This document shows positions 41,576 to 51,826 of a stretch of 64,000 nucleotides of DNA, piece after piece. The stretch lies in the NCBI GenBank assembly GCA_964036045.1, contig OZ038380.1:185927798-185991797 (forward strand). The letters are read 5' to 3'. A model generated the notes under the pieces. It saw only the letters and a list, made by a program, of their open reading frames with translations, was not told the origin of the DNA and did no database searches. Every line of letters starts with the position of its first letter. Positions within the stretch are counted from its first letter, which is position 1. The position numbers were made by a program, and so were the translations under genes. This DNA comes from Eutreptiella sp. 'Long Island Sound 2002'. Lineage: Eukaryota; Euglenozoa; Euglenophyceae; Eutreptiales; Eutreptiaceae.

Positions 41576-44114
41576 TGGTAGCAGAGGAAATCATGACTCT
41601 GCCTCTGGAATCTCCACGGACACCCTGAGATCATCGGACTTTAGCGGGGCTATCACTCGTACTGGGTCACTGCGTGTTCCCCCTGAGTTTACATTCGTGG
41701 CATCTCCCCAGCGTACCGAAGATCACCCTTCTGAGTGTCCTTACTGTGGCCATAGGCATTGGCCTGGAGTTCATACTTGTGCTGATTTTTGTGTGAACGC
41801 CCCACCCAACCTTAAACCCGGTCGAGAATCTCCCTCCTCAAGTGAATCTGGTTCCGACTCTCACCCTCTACCTGATCTCGAAGACAGCAGCAGCGAAGGA
41901 GAGCAGTCTGATACTGGAATTAGTGGTGACTACTGGGAAAACCACTTCCAGGAAATCTGGAACCAAGAGTGCTTGCACCGTCAAAATTGGCTACTGGCGG
42001 AGGCAGGCTATCGAGGCCGTCTGAGGGACTGGTTCAGGGCGTCGTGCCAGTTCATCAGGGACAGTGGCCGCCTGCGATTCGACGCCACATTGCAGGAACA
42101 AGAGGATTGGGAGGAGCTGATGGACCAGTTCGACCACCAGGCTGCCGTGATGGTGCAGATGGCCATCATTGCCGAGGAAAGACGCCAGAATGTGCGTCAG
42201 CACGCTGGTCCGTCGGGCGCCTGGGGTCCAAACGACGAAGAGGTCGACGAAATGAGGTGTGATTCGACACATTCTCACCTCTCCAGGGAGCAACTGTCCA
42301 AGCTTCCCAACTCCAACTCAAGTGTTGATACTTGGGTTGATGAAGTCAGAAGCAAAGGAAAAGGTACGAGATGCCCGTCATGTGGTGAGTGTGCCAAGGA
42401 CTGCTCCTGTCGACGCCAGATTTCGTCGCTGGAAGACAGGGTGAAGGAGCTGAAGAAGGCCGCCAAGGAGAAAAAGAGGGATGACGACAGCAAGTTGAAG
42501 GAGATGGAGCAGAAGCTGGAGAAGTTGACCAATCTGGTACAAAATCTGAGCACTACTGGGCTCACTGGACCAGCGCCTACAGTGGCAAGTCACCCAGCAC
42601 CTACCTCCTCAGCTGCACCTGCATCCACGCCTTACGGCGTTCCACATTCTCCGGCACCCCCAGCTTTTACTGGTTCACATCCAGCTTTTACTGGAAATTC
42701 GGGTATCCCCCCTACTGGATTTACAAGTCCTATTGGGTTCAATCTGGGTACTGAAGGAGCAGAATCTTCGTCGGAGAGGTCTATACTGTCTGTTGGTACT
42801 GTTGACGATATTGATGGAGAAGCAAGGACCACCGTGAAGGAGAGATCAATAGCCTTGAAGAAGAAAGGCAAGGAAAAGAAGGAAAACGAAGCCAAAATGA
42901 AGGAAAAACAGAAGAAATTGAAGGAGATGAGGCTTCATCAAGCAGGATCAACGCCGTTTGTACAGCCTACGGTGGACCAGGCGTTGCTGGCGGCCGCAAT
43001 TGCTCAAGCACAGGCAATGGGAGGCGCCGCCGTCAATCCTGTTTTTGTCAATCCGGTTGGCACATCCACAGGTTTCAACCTGAACCACCTGCTCAATCCC
43101 TTGCACATGAGGCTTAGAGGTTCAGTGATGAAGCAGCCGAAGTTCTCAGGGCACCCAAATTTTTTTGCGTCCTTCGAAAGACAGTTCATGGTTTGGCTGC
43201 AGACAGAGAAACTGGACAAGGAACTCTGGATTCTCGGGTTGATGGACTGTTTGACTGGCAAACTCAGGGAAAGTACATATAATCTTTATGTGGAAAGGCA
43301 GAATCAAGGGGATCCCCTGACTTATGAAGAGCTGTACCGAAGTCTCAAAAAGAAAGGCTCTCGACTCCCTGAGGATCATTACAGGAACCGTCTCGAGAAC
43401 TTCAGGGCGATCAAGAAATTGTTTCTTGAAGAGATCCAAATAGCAAGGCAAGATTGGGAGTTTTTGGTGCAGGAGGCGGAGAACTCGGGAGAAGGCCTTT
43501 CTGAAGGCGAAATGAAGAAGATCCTCCTGAGCAAGCTCACGTCGGAGACCAAGCAGAAGATCAGGGACTCCCAGGCGGACCAAAAAGTCCTGGGCAACTG
43601 GGTTGAAGTCCGAGGATTACCGGAGACTATGGGAAAAATGGCAGTTCGTGAGTTGCTACACTCTATCAGTGCTACGGGATTGAAAGACATCACCATTCGT
43701 GAGGGCAGTTGGAGAGTTGGTTTCCATGATTCTGAACAGTCGGAGTTTTTCTGTAGCATGGTGGATGGAAAAGTGAAGTATAAGGGGACAGTTTTGAAGG
43801 TGCGGCCGTGGATCTTCGCATACGGAGTGGAGCAGATCTGGGACCAACTTGAAAAGTATGCAAACTTAGAACGCCAGAAGTCACAGGATGCACAAGGCTT
43901 CAGAGGCAAGGTCAGTGCCGTTGGTGAGAAGGGATGCTCCGTGTGCATTGCCCTTGGAAAGAAAGGTCGAGCGGAGACTCACACGACCGCAGATCACAGG
44001 TGGACGCCCTCAGATCTCAAGACAATTTAGTCCAAAATGGATGGAAAGGGAAATTCTCCCAAAAGTCCCCGGCAGGATGGAGCACGAGATGCTGACCAGC
44101 ATGGAAGGGGAAAG
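41562..44114 (+). CDS. Element C Gag, first part (split by E2)
   Basis: The start is ATG 41562, 14 nt before the LTR end; the frame then reads across the primer site as LHGSRG. Visible parts are a possible zinc site CPYCGHRHWPGVHTCADFC near the N-terminus, a second Cys cluster CPSCGECAKDCSC, a Lys/Glu coiled coil, a Pro/Ala/Thr-rich spacer, a capsid-like helical region (KQPKFSGHPNFFASFERQF ... ELYRSLKKKGSRLP), and CSVCIALGKKGRAETH. One TAG (44,028-44,030) interrupts the frame, which then continues to 44,114. There E2 is inserted, and the frame resumes unchanged at 59,751. This is the structural protein of a Ty3-type element. Confidence 0.75.
41576..41587 (+). promoter_or_regulatory. Element C primer-binding site (initiator-Met tRNA)
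   Basis: TGGTAGCAGAGG directly abuts the LTR end. It is complementary to the 3' end of eukaryotic initiator methionine tRNA, so it should prime minus-strand DNA synthesis. Confidence 0.8.
44110..44114. other. Left target-site duplication of E2 (GAAAG)
   Basis: GAAAG precedes the E2 5' LTR and recurs at 59,746-59,750 after the 3' LTR. A 5-bp duplication is typical for Ty3 integrases. Confidence 0.92.
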
Positions 44115-45717
44115 TGTAATAGAACTGCACATCTCTGGATCGGTGACAGTCAACAGTCAGGACTCAGAAATTCAGTAATCCAGTTGCAAGAATTGGACAG
44201 TCGTTGGCCGAGACCGGACAGGTCGCGGGTTGCAATCTCCAGTGACGAAGACAGAATTTTGGATGATTGAGTCTCGACAGATATGTTGTTTGTTCCAATC
44301 TGGTGTTTTTTCGCATTCCCTGGTCAGTTCGATTTACTATCCATTGACTGAGTCACGCCGCCAAGAATGAATTGAATATGGGTCGAGCATAATTAATTGT
44401 CGCTTTGAATTGAAGGATGTACCAGTCTAATTCGGAAGCCACGCGTATTGTTGTAATGTCGAAGACATGCATGCTTCCCTGAGAGACCAAGAGTGTTCGA
44501 GCAAATGAATGTATATTCAAATTATGAGGTGTTACACAAAGCCGTCCATAAATTAGAATCCGTGAATGTTCGTAAGGTTTCCATGGTTAATGAATGCATA
44601 TTCGATCACGAGGTGTTACTCAAGGTCATCCCTAAATTAGGAATTGTGAGGTTCCCTTTACCATGTTCGTCACGCGAAGCCTTCATGGTGCCAATGGATT
44701 GTTGTCACAATCATGTATGTGTATGTTGGTCCATGTGACAATTTCGAAGGGTTTGCACACTCTTGTGGTGAGTTGTGAATGGTTGTTGGAATGCCATGAA
44801 TTCAATTATCCTTGAATCTTTTCAATTGATGGGAGTCTTCCAACCTACCATGGTATTGTTCTCAATTGGGCATGAATTTTCATCTTGTTGCAAGGAGCCA
44901 ATATTTCTCTTGAAGTTGGTTGATTGTTCAATGCTTCGCTTTTGAACCGTGAAAATTAATGAAGGTTAGTCTTGGATACTCTTTCGTTGAACTCTTGTGG
45001 ATTTACACGACATTGGTCCATGTTGTTGTTTGAATTTACATTTCATGGATAAATAGACATAGTATGCAATTGATTTGCCATGTTAGATTAATGACCAACT
45101 TGAGGTGGCTCAAGTAGGTGTGCATGCTTCATCATGCGAGTCGATATTCGATCATGTGTCATGCCATGATATGCATTATGTATTTTGACCTCCGTGGTGT
45201 AATTACATTCATGACCTCACGAGTGAATGCAATGTTTGTCTTGAGGTTAAGTTATAGGTTTGATGTTTGATCAAATTTCGTTCCATCTCTTTTTCCATGT
45301 GTTCGACATGTTTTATGCATGGAGTGCCTCGATGACACTCTTTGATTTGGTCTGATTCTTTCGTATCTCAGGACTCTTTGAAATGAATTTCAATTAATAC
45401 TCAATTCAATTCAAGTGGTGGATTATCAATTTGTTACAAGGAGAGTCATATCAATCGTGAAGGTAAGCGCCGAGCCCATTCCGCGCACCAAGCACAACCG
45501 GGACCACGAGGAAAAGTCAGACACAAAATTGTGTTGTATTGTGTGCTGTTTGCCTCGTCTTGGTGAGAGCTTGTGCAAATTTTATTAGCTTTGCTCGGGG
45601 ATTTTTCTTTTTGAAATTTTAGAGAAATCTCAAGCCCCTAGCTTTTTTCTATTTTTGATTTTTGGTTAACGTAGAGCAAGGCACTACAATGGAAGTTTCA
45701 GGGGCTACTCCATTACA
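44115..45717 (+). repeat. 5' LTR of element E2
   Basis: 1,603 bp, TGTAAT...ATTACA. Compared with 58,143-59,745 it has the same length and two mismatches that I could see (A45315/T59343, C45570/T59598), so the insertion is recent. It contains an internal imperfect duplication with an 85-bp period (from 44,507 and 44,592). The short open frames inside it are not convincing genes. Confidence 0.95.
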
Positions 45718-48700
45718 TGGTAGCAGTACAAATCGATCCCCTTTGGGACACATGAGCGCTCAGGAAATCCATAGAGCCGAAATGGAAGAATGGGACCAAG
45801 AAGTCGAGCAATTGCTCACCCCAATCCACACGGAGACCAAAAGGTCATTATTGAAAACCCAAACTGGGCAAATGAGAGCCAAATTGACTCACATTTCAGA
45901 AACTCCGTTTGGAGATGGAATAGACGAGGCGGCACACGGGACAAACATCCCTGTAAATCGGCGGGTCAGCTATGGTGAAACAGCCAAAAGGGCCTCATTT
46001 GGCTTGGGAAACAAGAAGATCACCTATGTGCCCACCAAGTCCCGTTCCTCGTCAACCGATATGCCACCACCGCCATCACGAAAGCCTACTACATTCATCC
46101 AGCGCAAGCGGCATCGTCCTGATGAAGGTTCCCAAGTTGATATCTTGGCCCTACCGGACGCCACCATCGACACCATCGTCAAGAGAGCCATCCATAAGAT
46201 GACGGCCAAGCAGACCAGACCAGAGGTGTCGAAACGAAGGTCAGACGTCGACGTCAGTGACATCGTGAGGCAATTGGACCAGTTGTCCAGGATAGTGACA
46301 ACTTTGGAGACCAAGGAGGCGTCACGTGTGGTGGAGATGCCAGCCCGGGTGGAGAAGGCGATCCAGGTGGTGCAGACCCAGGTCCAGGAAGTAGACAGAC
46401 AAGGTACATCCAAATGGAATGCACTCCTTGCGGACCATCGTGGATTGGATGAGCGGATGAACGAGTTGGAGGTACAAGTCAATACCTTGGCGGCACGAAT
46501 GGAGCAGCAGGAGGCCGCCCGTCGCCAAGACTGTGCCGAGCTCCAGCGAAGAGAGGCTCATCACGAAAGTAAGCTGGAGCACAGGATATCTACGTTAGAA
46601 AAAGAGGCTCACGAAGGTATCCCAAGGACGCAAAACCAGATTCTTGAGTCACGGGTTGAACGAGCGGAGAAGTGGATTGACAAGTTGGAGAAGACGTTGG
46701 ACGTCCACAAAGGTGCAGCAACGCACGAGGTGGATAGCCTGGGCGCACGAATTCACGAGTTAGAGCGCCAGAGTGTCAGGGCACCACATCCAGAACACAA
46801 TACCCCTTCAGGGGACGCCACAATGGCAAGACGAATCGAGGAATTCAGCAACACGGCGGTGAAGGCAGCCCAGAGTGCCAACACGGCGGTGGCCAGGGTG
46901 ATAGCCACTGAAGGGGCCATAAAGCAGCATGCGGAGGATGCTGCCCAGGGCGCACGGGAGGCGAAAAGCCAGAAAGACAAGGCGGCAGAAGCGGTGCGAA
47001 CCATCGCCTTCGAATCACAACGAGTGGAGACAATGGCCGCTAAAATGGAGAGGGACATGATCAGTGTGAAGGATGTGGCGACCTCTGTCCAAGAGGTGAA
47101 GCAGGCAATTGACACTGTGGCCAACAAGGTCTGTGAAACCGAGGGCCGACTGAGCACTGCTGGACAGAAGGTCAAGGCTGCCATGGAGAACGAAACCCGA
47201 ATCAACCAGGAGATCCACATACAAATTCAGGGTGTCCACACTGCTGCAGTCGCTAAGGCGGAGGCCGCAATGAAACAGGTGGGCGACACTAGCAGGCAAA
47301 TTGAGGAAAGGGTGCAGTACATGCAGAAATCACACACCCAGCTCGTTGCCCAGACACAGGGTTTAATGACCAAGGCCACAGAGATGGAATCATGGTTGCT
47401 GGCTTATGCAGAGTCAGCCAAGGTCAGTGGAGCAGACAATCGCTCCCCACGCACCCCACAGGGCCCAAAGAGTCCGAGCCCGGGCACTGTAGACACTACA
47501 GCCCTGAGGGTGCAGCTGGATCTGGTATATGCCACGAAGATGGAACTGGCGAGTGCGACCGCTGCACAAAACAAGTCTTTGGAGGACGCCTCGTCTGCAC
47601 TGAGTACGAAATTAACCCGCGTGGAAAATATGCAAAACAAAATGCAGTGCGAGAAGGCCACCAAATCTGAAGTCGCACAGGCTAATGAGAATCATGCCAG
47701 GGCGATACAGGGCGTCTCCGAAAGTGTGCAGGAGAGTATTGATCGCCTTGACCAAGCGAACATTAAGATCCACAATGAGAAAGTCACGAGGGAGGAGTTC
47801 AAGACGCAAATAGGTACCCTCACACAGCAACTCCAAGATTCCGACAAGGATCACAGGGCTGATCGGGAGCGCCTTGGTGAGGCTATTCAGGACCTCAACT
47901 TCACAAATTCTGAAGATCTCAGAGCGTTGGAAGATAAAATCAGAAGGGTCAAAGCCACACAAAATGAGAAGGTCGACAAAGCGCACGTGGAGTCCCGTCT
48001 GAGTCACATTGAAGAATTACAGAAGGAGAAGGCGGACAAAACGCAGGTGGAACAGGCAATGCAGGATGTGCGAGCCCAGATTGCCGCTTTCACTGTGTCC
48101 AGGGTCTCACATGGGGCTGCAGCACCCACTGCTGCAGCACCACCAGCTCATACAGCAGCGCACGACATCCCCGGAACATCGTCTGTGGTCTTAGACCATC
48201 CAGAGCCGCCACTGAGCTCGGTGCCACCCATGCACCACGCGGCCCCGTTGCCCACGAGAAGTGAGGCATCTGAGATGGTGCGCCCGTATGCACACCCATA
48301 CGAGGTGGCGAGTGCCATGGGCAATAGCTCGGACGAACCTCCACCAGATTGGTGTCCTAAAGAAAATCCACTGACGTGGTTGCAAGTGGCGCCATATGTG
48401 AAGGATGGGCATTTTGTGCCTAATATGGTACGCAGGAGCGCCGATAACATGAAGATGAAGTACAGAGTACGCCCTACAGGTGTACCAGATGACATGCGAG
48501 CGTTCAAGGAGGTCCGGGCAGTGCCATTGATGGATGAGTTGCAGAAATACTTGAAGGATTCTGGTGAGGCCCCGCGGACGGAACAGGGTATGTTTGGAAC
48601 GCAAACAAATTCGTGGCTTGATCCCCAAGTAAATGAAGTACTGAAAAAGATGGCCAAAGTGCCCACTTGGGATTGCGAGCGAGCGACGCAAGAGGCGTGG

Positions 48701-49978
48701 ATCAAACGATTCAATGAGTGGAGGGCCGATTACGCCGAGCGATTTGATGAAAAACATCAGTCTGACATCCTTCTGGCGGCGCTGACAAATGAAGACGTCC
48801 GTGACCGCCATGCCAAAAATAGAAGGAGAGAAGGTCTATCCCTGGAGGAGCTGTGGCAAGACATCACTGGACGTCGCATGGTAAACATCCACAAACCTGG
48901 AGCAAAGTGGAGAAGACGTGCGTTGCCCAATGAACCCCTCACGACCCTCTCGTGGACAGATTTCATGAATGACTGGTCAGAGGAGGGCAGTCTGGTGAGG
49001 GGAGGCGTCACCCACAGACAAGCACGTGACCGACTCATCAAGGAGCTTCGCAGACATGTGAAAGAATGCCCACAGGATGCTGCAACTAAGGCGGCATACA
49101 ACAAAATTTATCGAGTTCAGGCAGATCATGGAGGCCTAGAATTCAATTATTGGGAACTATTTATGCATGTCATGCGTTTCTTAAGTTCCGCCGAGTATGC
49201 TGAGATGGAGGAGGAGTTTTTGACGGATGAAGCGGCCAGTGTACGGGCAGTTTCCAGAGAACGATCACGATCCCGGGGACGAGATGAGCACCGTTCACGC
49301 CGGGATGGCAGCCAGGGCCGCCGAGACGGCAGCCGAGAACGTCGAAATGGCAGCCGTGATCGACACGATGACCGTCGGCAACATCGAGATGGTACGCCAA
49401 GGTCCCCATACCACAGAAGGGACAGCAAGGATCGCAGTGGAGGAGAAACCGGAGGCCGCGGGCCATCTCAGTCGCGATATGACGACAGGAGAAATTTTCC
49501 ACATGGCAGTGTACTGTCAAGCCGGTCACATATTACGGCCAAGCTCAAATCTGAGGGTCGATGCTTCAATTGCAAGTCTAAAGACCACACTCAAAAGGAC
49601 TGTCCTCATAAATTGAGGTGTTACAATTGCGATGCCACAGACCATACCTCGAAGGATTGCCTTCAGCCGGATCGCCGTAAAAGCGGACAGGACCGTGGTC
49701 GGAGCCCAGGGCGGTCCAGTGCTGACGGTCGACCACGCAGTGGAGATCGCAGAAGTGAGCGAGGGCATACTCCTGGGTATGAGAAACCACCGGATCGCGA
49801 ACGAGGGCGAAGTCGAAGCAAAGATCGTTATCCTGAACGGGGGAGACCCAAGAGTCGCAGCCGGAGCCGAGAATCGCGGTCAGGGTCCAAACCTCGAAGT
49901 AGACCACAGTCCAAGGACATATGCAAGAAGTGTGGCGGAAAGGGCCACTGGGCCCAAGACTGCCCCTCAGCCCCGTAG
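45689..49978 (+). CDS. E2 Gag with coiled coil, RS tracts and zinc knuckles
   Basis: About 1,429 codons from ATG 45689, which lies 29 nt inside the LTR; the frame crosses the primer site as LHGSS. A very long coiled coil spans roughly residues 190-815. A capsid-like helical region follows (WCPKENPLTWLQVAPYVKDG to YAEMEEEFL, about 885-1180). Then comes an Arg/Ser-dipeptide-rich tract (about 1184-1270), two CCHC knuckles (CFNCKSKDHTQKDC and CYNCDATDHTSKDC, about 1291-1324), a second RS tract, and a third knuckle CKKCGGKGHWAQDC (about 1411). The knuckles should package RNA. The RS tracts resemble those of splicing factors and are unusual in Gag. The frame ends CCG TAG GGG and continues in frame into protease. 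Confidence 0.9.
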   Translation: MEVSGATPLHGSSTNRSPLGHMSAQEIHRAEMEEWDQEVEQLLTPIHTETKRSLLKTQTGQMRAKLTHISETPFGDGIDEAAHGTNIPVNRRVSYGETAKRASFGLGNKKITYVPTKSRSSSTDMPPPPSRKPTTFIQRKRHRPDEGSQVDILALPDATIDTIVKRAIHKMTAKQTRPEVSKRRSDVDVSDIVRQLDQLSRIVTTLETKEASRVVEMPARVEKAIQVVQTQVQEVDRQGTSKWNALLADHRGLDERMNELEVQVNTLAARMEQQEAARRQDCAELQRREAHHESKLEHRISTLEKEAHEGIPRTQNQILESRVERAEKWIDKLEKTLDVHKGAATHEVDSLGARIHELERQSVRAPHPEHNTPSGDATMARRIEEFSNTAVKAAQSANTAVARVIATEGAIKQHAEDAAQGAREAKSQKDKAAEAVRTIAFESQRVETMAAKMERDMISVKDVATSVQEVKQAIDTVANKVCETEGRLSTAGQKVKAAMENETRINQEIHIQIQGVHTAAVAKAEAAMKQVGDTSRQIEERVQYMQKSHTQLVAQTQGLMTKATEMESWLLAYAESAKVSGADNRSPRTPQGPKSPSPGTVDTTALRVQLDLVYATKMELASATAAQNKSLEDASSALSTKLTRVENMQNKMQCEKATKSEVAQANENHARAIQGVSESVQESIDRLDQANIKIHNEKVTREEFKTQIGTLTQQLQDSDKDHRADRERLGEAIQDLNFTNSEDLRALEDKIRRVKATQNEKVDKAHVESRLSHIEELQKEKADKTQVEQAMQDVRAQIAAFTVSRVSHGAAAPTAAAPPAHTAAHDIPGTSSVVLDHPEPPLSSVPPMHHAAPLPTRSEASEMVRPYAHPYEVASAMGNSSDEPPPDWCPKENPLTWLQVAPYVKDGHFVPNMVRRSADNMKMKYRVRPTGVPDDMRAFKEVRAVPLMDELQKYLKDSGEAPRTEQGMFGTQTNSWLDPQVNEVLKKMAKVPTWDCERATQEAWIKRFNEWRADYAERFDEKHQSDILLAALTNEDVRDRHAKNRRREGLSLEELWQDITGRRMVNIHKPGAKWRRRALPNEPLTTLSWTDFMNDWSEEGSLVRGGVTHRQARDRLIKELRRHVKECPQDAATKAAYNKIYRVQADHGGLEFNYWELFMHVMRFLSSAEYAEMEEEFLTDEAASVRAVSRERSRSRGRDEHRSRRDGSQGRRDGSRERRNGSRDRHDDRRQHRDGTPRSPYHRRDSKDRSGGETGGRGPSQSRYDDRRNFPHGSVLSSRSHITAKLKSEGRCFNCKSKDHTQKDCPHKLRCYNCDATDHTSKDCLQPDRRKSGQDRGRSPGRSSADGRPRSGDRRSERGHTPGYEKPPDRERGRSRSKDRYPERGRPKSRSRSRESRSGSKPRSRPQSKDICKKCGGKGHWAQDCPSAP
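45718..45726 (+). promoter_or_regulatory. E2 primer-binding site
   Basis: TGGTAGCAG directly after the LTR matches the first nine bases of the initiator-Met tRNA primer site; the match then stops. Confidence 0.65.
49976..49978 (+). other. In-frame TAG between E2 Gag and protease
   Basis: TAG follows the last zinc knuckle by a few codons and the same frame continues into pro. Because E2 is nearly intact and young, decay is a poor explanation. It is a candidate suppression site. Confidence 0.7.
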
Positions 49979-51826
49979 GGGGCCAGGCGACATCGCCGCC
50001 ACCACCGAAAACTGAATAAGTTCCGGAAGTGGCGTAGTACCGCCCCGATGTCATTGCCTGACCTACCGTTACCTACACGGAGGAAATTATACCATGTGGG
50101 AGCGCATCGGGTGCTGAATGTGGGTCAAGGAGCAGAGTTTGCCAACGGGAATGTGATCAAACTGGACGACCTTGATGAGGAGATTTACCGGGAACCACGT
50201 ACCAGGGGCAAACGTGGTTCCAAGATGAGGAGGGAAGTACTTGTACAAGCACGGGTACAATTCCCTGATGCGATGGGCAAGGAAACCATCGTCACTCTGG
50301 CCCTGGCGGACACAGGAAGTGAGCTCGTAGCCATTGGTGGATATGAGCTATTTCAAAATATTCCACTTGAAGATGCCCCACACCCAATCGTGTTGGTGAC
50401 GGCGGGAAAATCCCGCCTCAAGGGTGGTGATAAGGGCGTGAAAGTGACAGTTTCTGTGCCGGTTTACACCAAAAATGGAAAACTCAAAATTTTCAAATGC
50501 GTGGATGTTTTTGTATACGTAGCTGCCATTGGGCCCCGCCTGATTTTGGGTTTGCCATTTATGGTTCGGTACGGGCTGGCCGTCGTGCCAGGATATGATG
50601 CATATGTGCAGGCAGAATGTGTGAAACTTCGTCGCAATAAGCCCCATTATCAGCATGGGCGTTCTGAGAATGTACATCATGTTTCCCACGTACAGGTGGT
50701 TGCAGAAGCACCACAGAAGTCATCAAAACGACTGTCCGATCAAGCTGGTCATTGTACAGCGGACGACAGAAGTGGCGATGGACAGCAGATCAGGTATGGA
50801 ACGCAGACAGTCTTGTTCACAGAACTGCCTGAGGCTTTTGACGCCCCCCCAGAGCTTCAGAGGGTTCGCTTGCAATATTTTTGGCAGTTCGAGTGCACCA
50901 GGCAAGGGTGTGGCAGAATTTTTTCAACAGTTACCGGTGATGACAACGCGTTTCTCGATTATGTTCCTCATTTGTGTGACTGTTGTTACCCCCGCCCTTC
51001 CTTTTCAGAACAATTTCACCATCCTGTACAATATTATCCTGGGAACCAGATGATTGTCATGGATCACGGACCTGAGGTACGGGTACATGTCAGAGCAAGC
51101 AGGTTGGTTCAGGGTTGCTTAGAGGACAGGCAAGAGGATGCTCAATTCCTTAGGAAGGGAGTGCGAGCATTGCGTGAGGCTGACCTGCAGCACCGTCCAT
51201 ATCTGGGAAAGTCCAGACCAGGTCTGAAAACTCAACCTTTCTTACAGCAGCCTGAGTCTGAGTACCCCCCCCCCTGCCTGGCAGGTCCTACCAGCCTCAT
51301 GCCACTGCACGTGAGAATTCTGTCTGAAAATGCCACCATTCCTACAAAAGGAACACCCGAGTCGGCAGGATATGATTTGTATTCTGCTGTGCATATAGTA
51401 ATCCCTCCACAGGATAAAGTATTGGTTCCAACTGACGTCTCATTGATGGGACCTCCCAGCACATATGGAAGGATCGCTGACAGGTCCTCCTTAGCGTGGA
51501 AACACAGCTTGCAGGTGAAGGGTGGAGTCATTGACCGGGATTATCGAGGCAACATCCAGGTCATACTTTATAATAATGGCTCATCGCCCTATGCTGTGTT
51601 CAAAGGCGACAGAATCGCTCAGATCATTATTGAATATTACGTTCCTGTGTGCCTGACAGTAGTCCAGGACCTACCCACATCAACCAGGGGCACAAATGGA
51701 TTTGGTAGTACGGGTTTACATGAGATTTCACTTGTTGACTATCCTGATTCTTTGGTGGAGGCGCCAAGCATCAGGGTGCCTGATACCCCCCCCCCCTACC
51801 CCTGCCCCATCCTTACCCCTGATTGA
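49979..51826 (+). CDS. E2 Pro: aspartic protease fused to dUTPase
   Basis: The first Met is at 50048 (592 residues); the frame is open back to the Gag TAG. Protease motifs are LALADTGSELVAIGGYEL (Asp in DTG at about residue 88) and GPRLILGLPFMVRYGL. The C-terminal domain (51,300-51,720) has all five trimeric dUTPase motifs in order: AGYDLYSA, GRIADRSSLA, GGVIDRDYRGNIQVILYN, GDRIAQIIIE and RGTNGFGSTG. It should hydrolyse dUTP and lower uracil incorporation during reverse transcription in cells poor in dUTPase. Such fusions are known in some retroviruses and are uncommon in Ty3 elements. The frame ends with TGA 51,824-51,826. The pol frame, +1 relative, overlaps from at least 51,696. Confidence 0.92.
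   Translation, partial: GARRHRRHHRKLNKFRKWRSTAPMSLPDLPLPTRRKLYHVGAHRVLNVGQGAEFANGNVIKLDDLDEEIYREPRTRGKRGSKMRREVLVQARVQFPDAMGKETIVTLALADTGSELVAIGGYELFQNIPLEDAPHPIVLVTAGKSRLKGGDKGVKVTVSVPVYTKNGKLKIFKCVDVFVYVAAIGPRLILGLPFMVRYGLAVVPGYDAYVQAECVKLRRNKPHYQHGRSENVHHVSHVQVVAEAPQKSSKRLSDQAGHCTADDRSGDGQQIRYGTQTVLFTELPEAFDAPPELQRVRLQYFWQFECTRQGCGRIFSTVTGDDNAFLDYVPHLCDCCYPRPSFSEQFHHPVQYYPGNQMIVMDHGPEVRVHVRASRLVQGCLEDRQEDAQFLRKGVRALREADLQHRPYLGKSRPGLKTQPFLQQPESEYPPPCLAGPTSLMPLHVRILSENATIPTKGTPESAGYDLYSAVHIVIPPQDKVLVPTDVSLMGPPSTYGRIADRSSLAWKHSLQVKGGVIDRDYRGNIQVILYNNGSSPYAVFKGDRIAQIIIEYYVPVCLTVVQDLPTSTRGTNGFGSTGLHEISLVDYPDSLVEAPSIRVPDTPPPYPCPILTPD
51696..51826 (+). promoter_or_regulatory. Pro/pol overlap of E2, candidate +1 frameshift region
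   Basis: The pro and pol frames overlap by at least 131 nt, with pol +1 relative to pro, the same direction as in E1. It includes a C-rich run at 51,786-51,800 that could be slippery. The actual site is unknown. Confidence 0.35.

Noticed and set aside
37523-44030. One ambisense element with pol on minus and gag on plus
   Set aside because: The 41,092 LTR edge with inverted ends and an adjacent tRNA primer site shows that C inserted into A; they are separate elements.
44493-44738. 81-codon frame repeated at 58,521-58,766
   Set aside because: Lies in the E2 LTRs; its repetition is only LTR identity, and it spans an internal 85-bp duplication.
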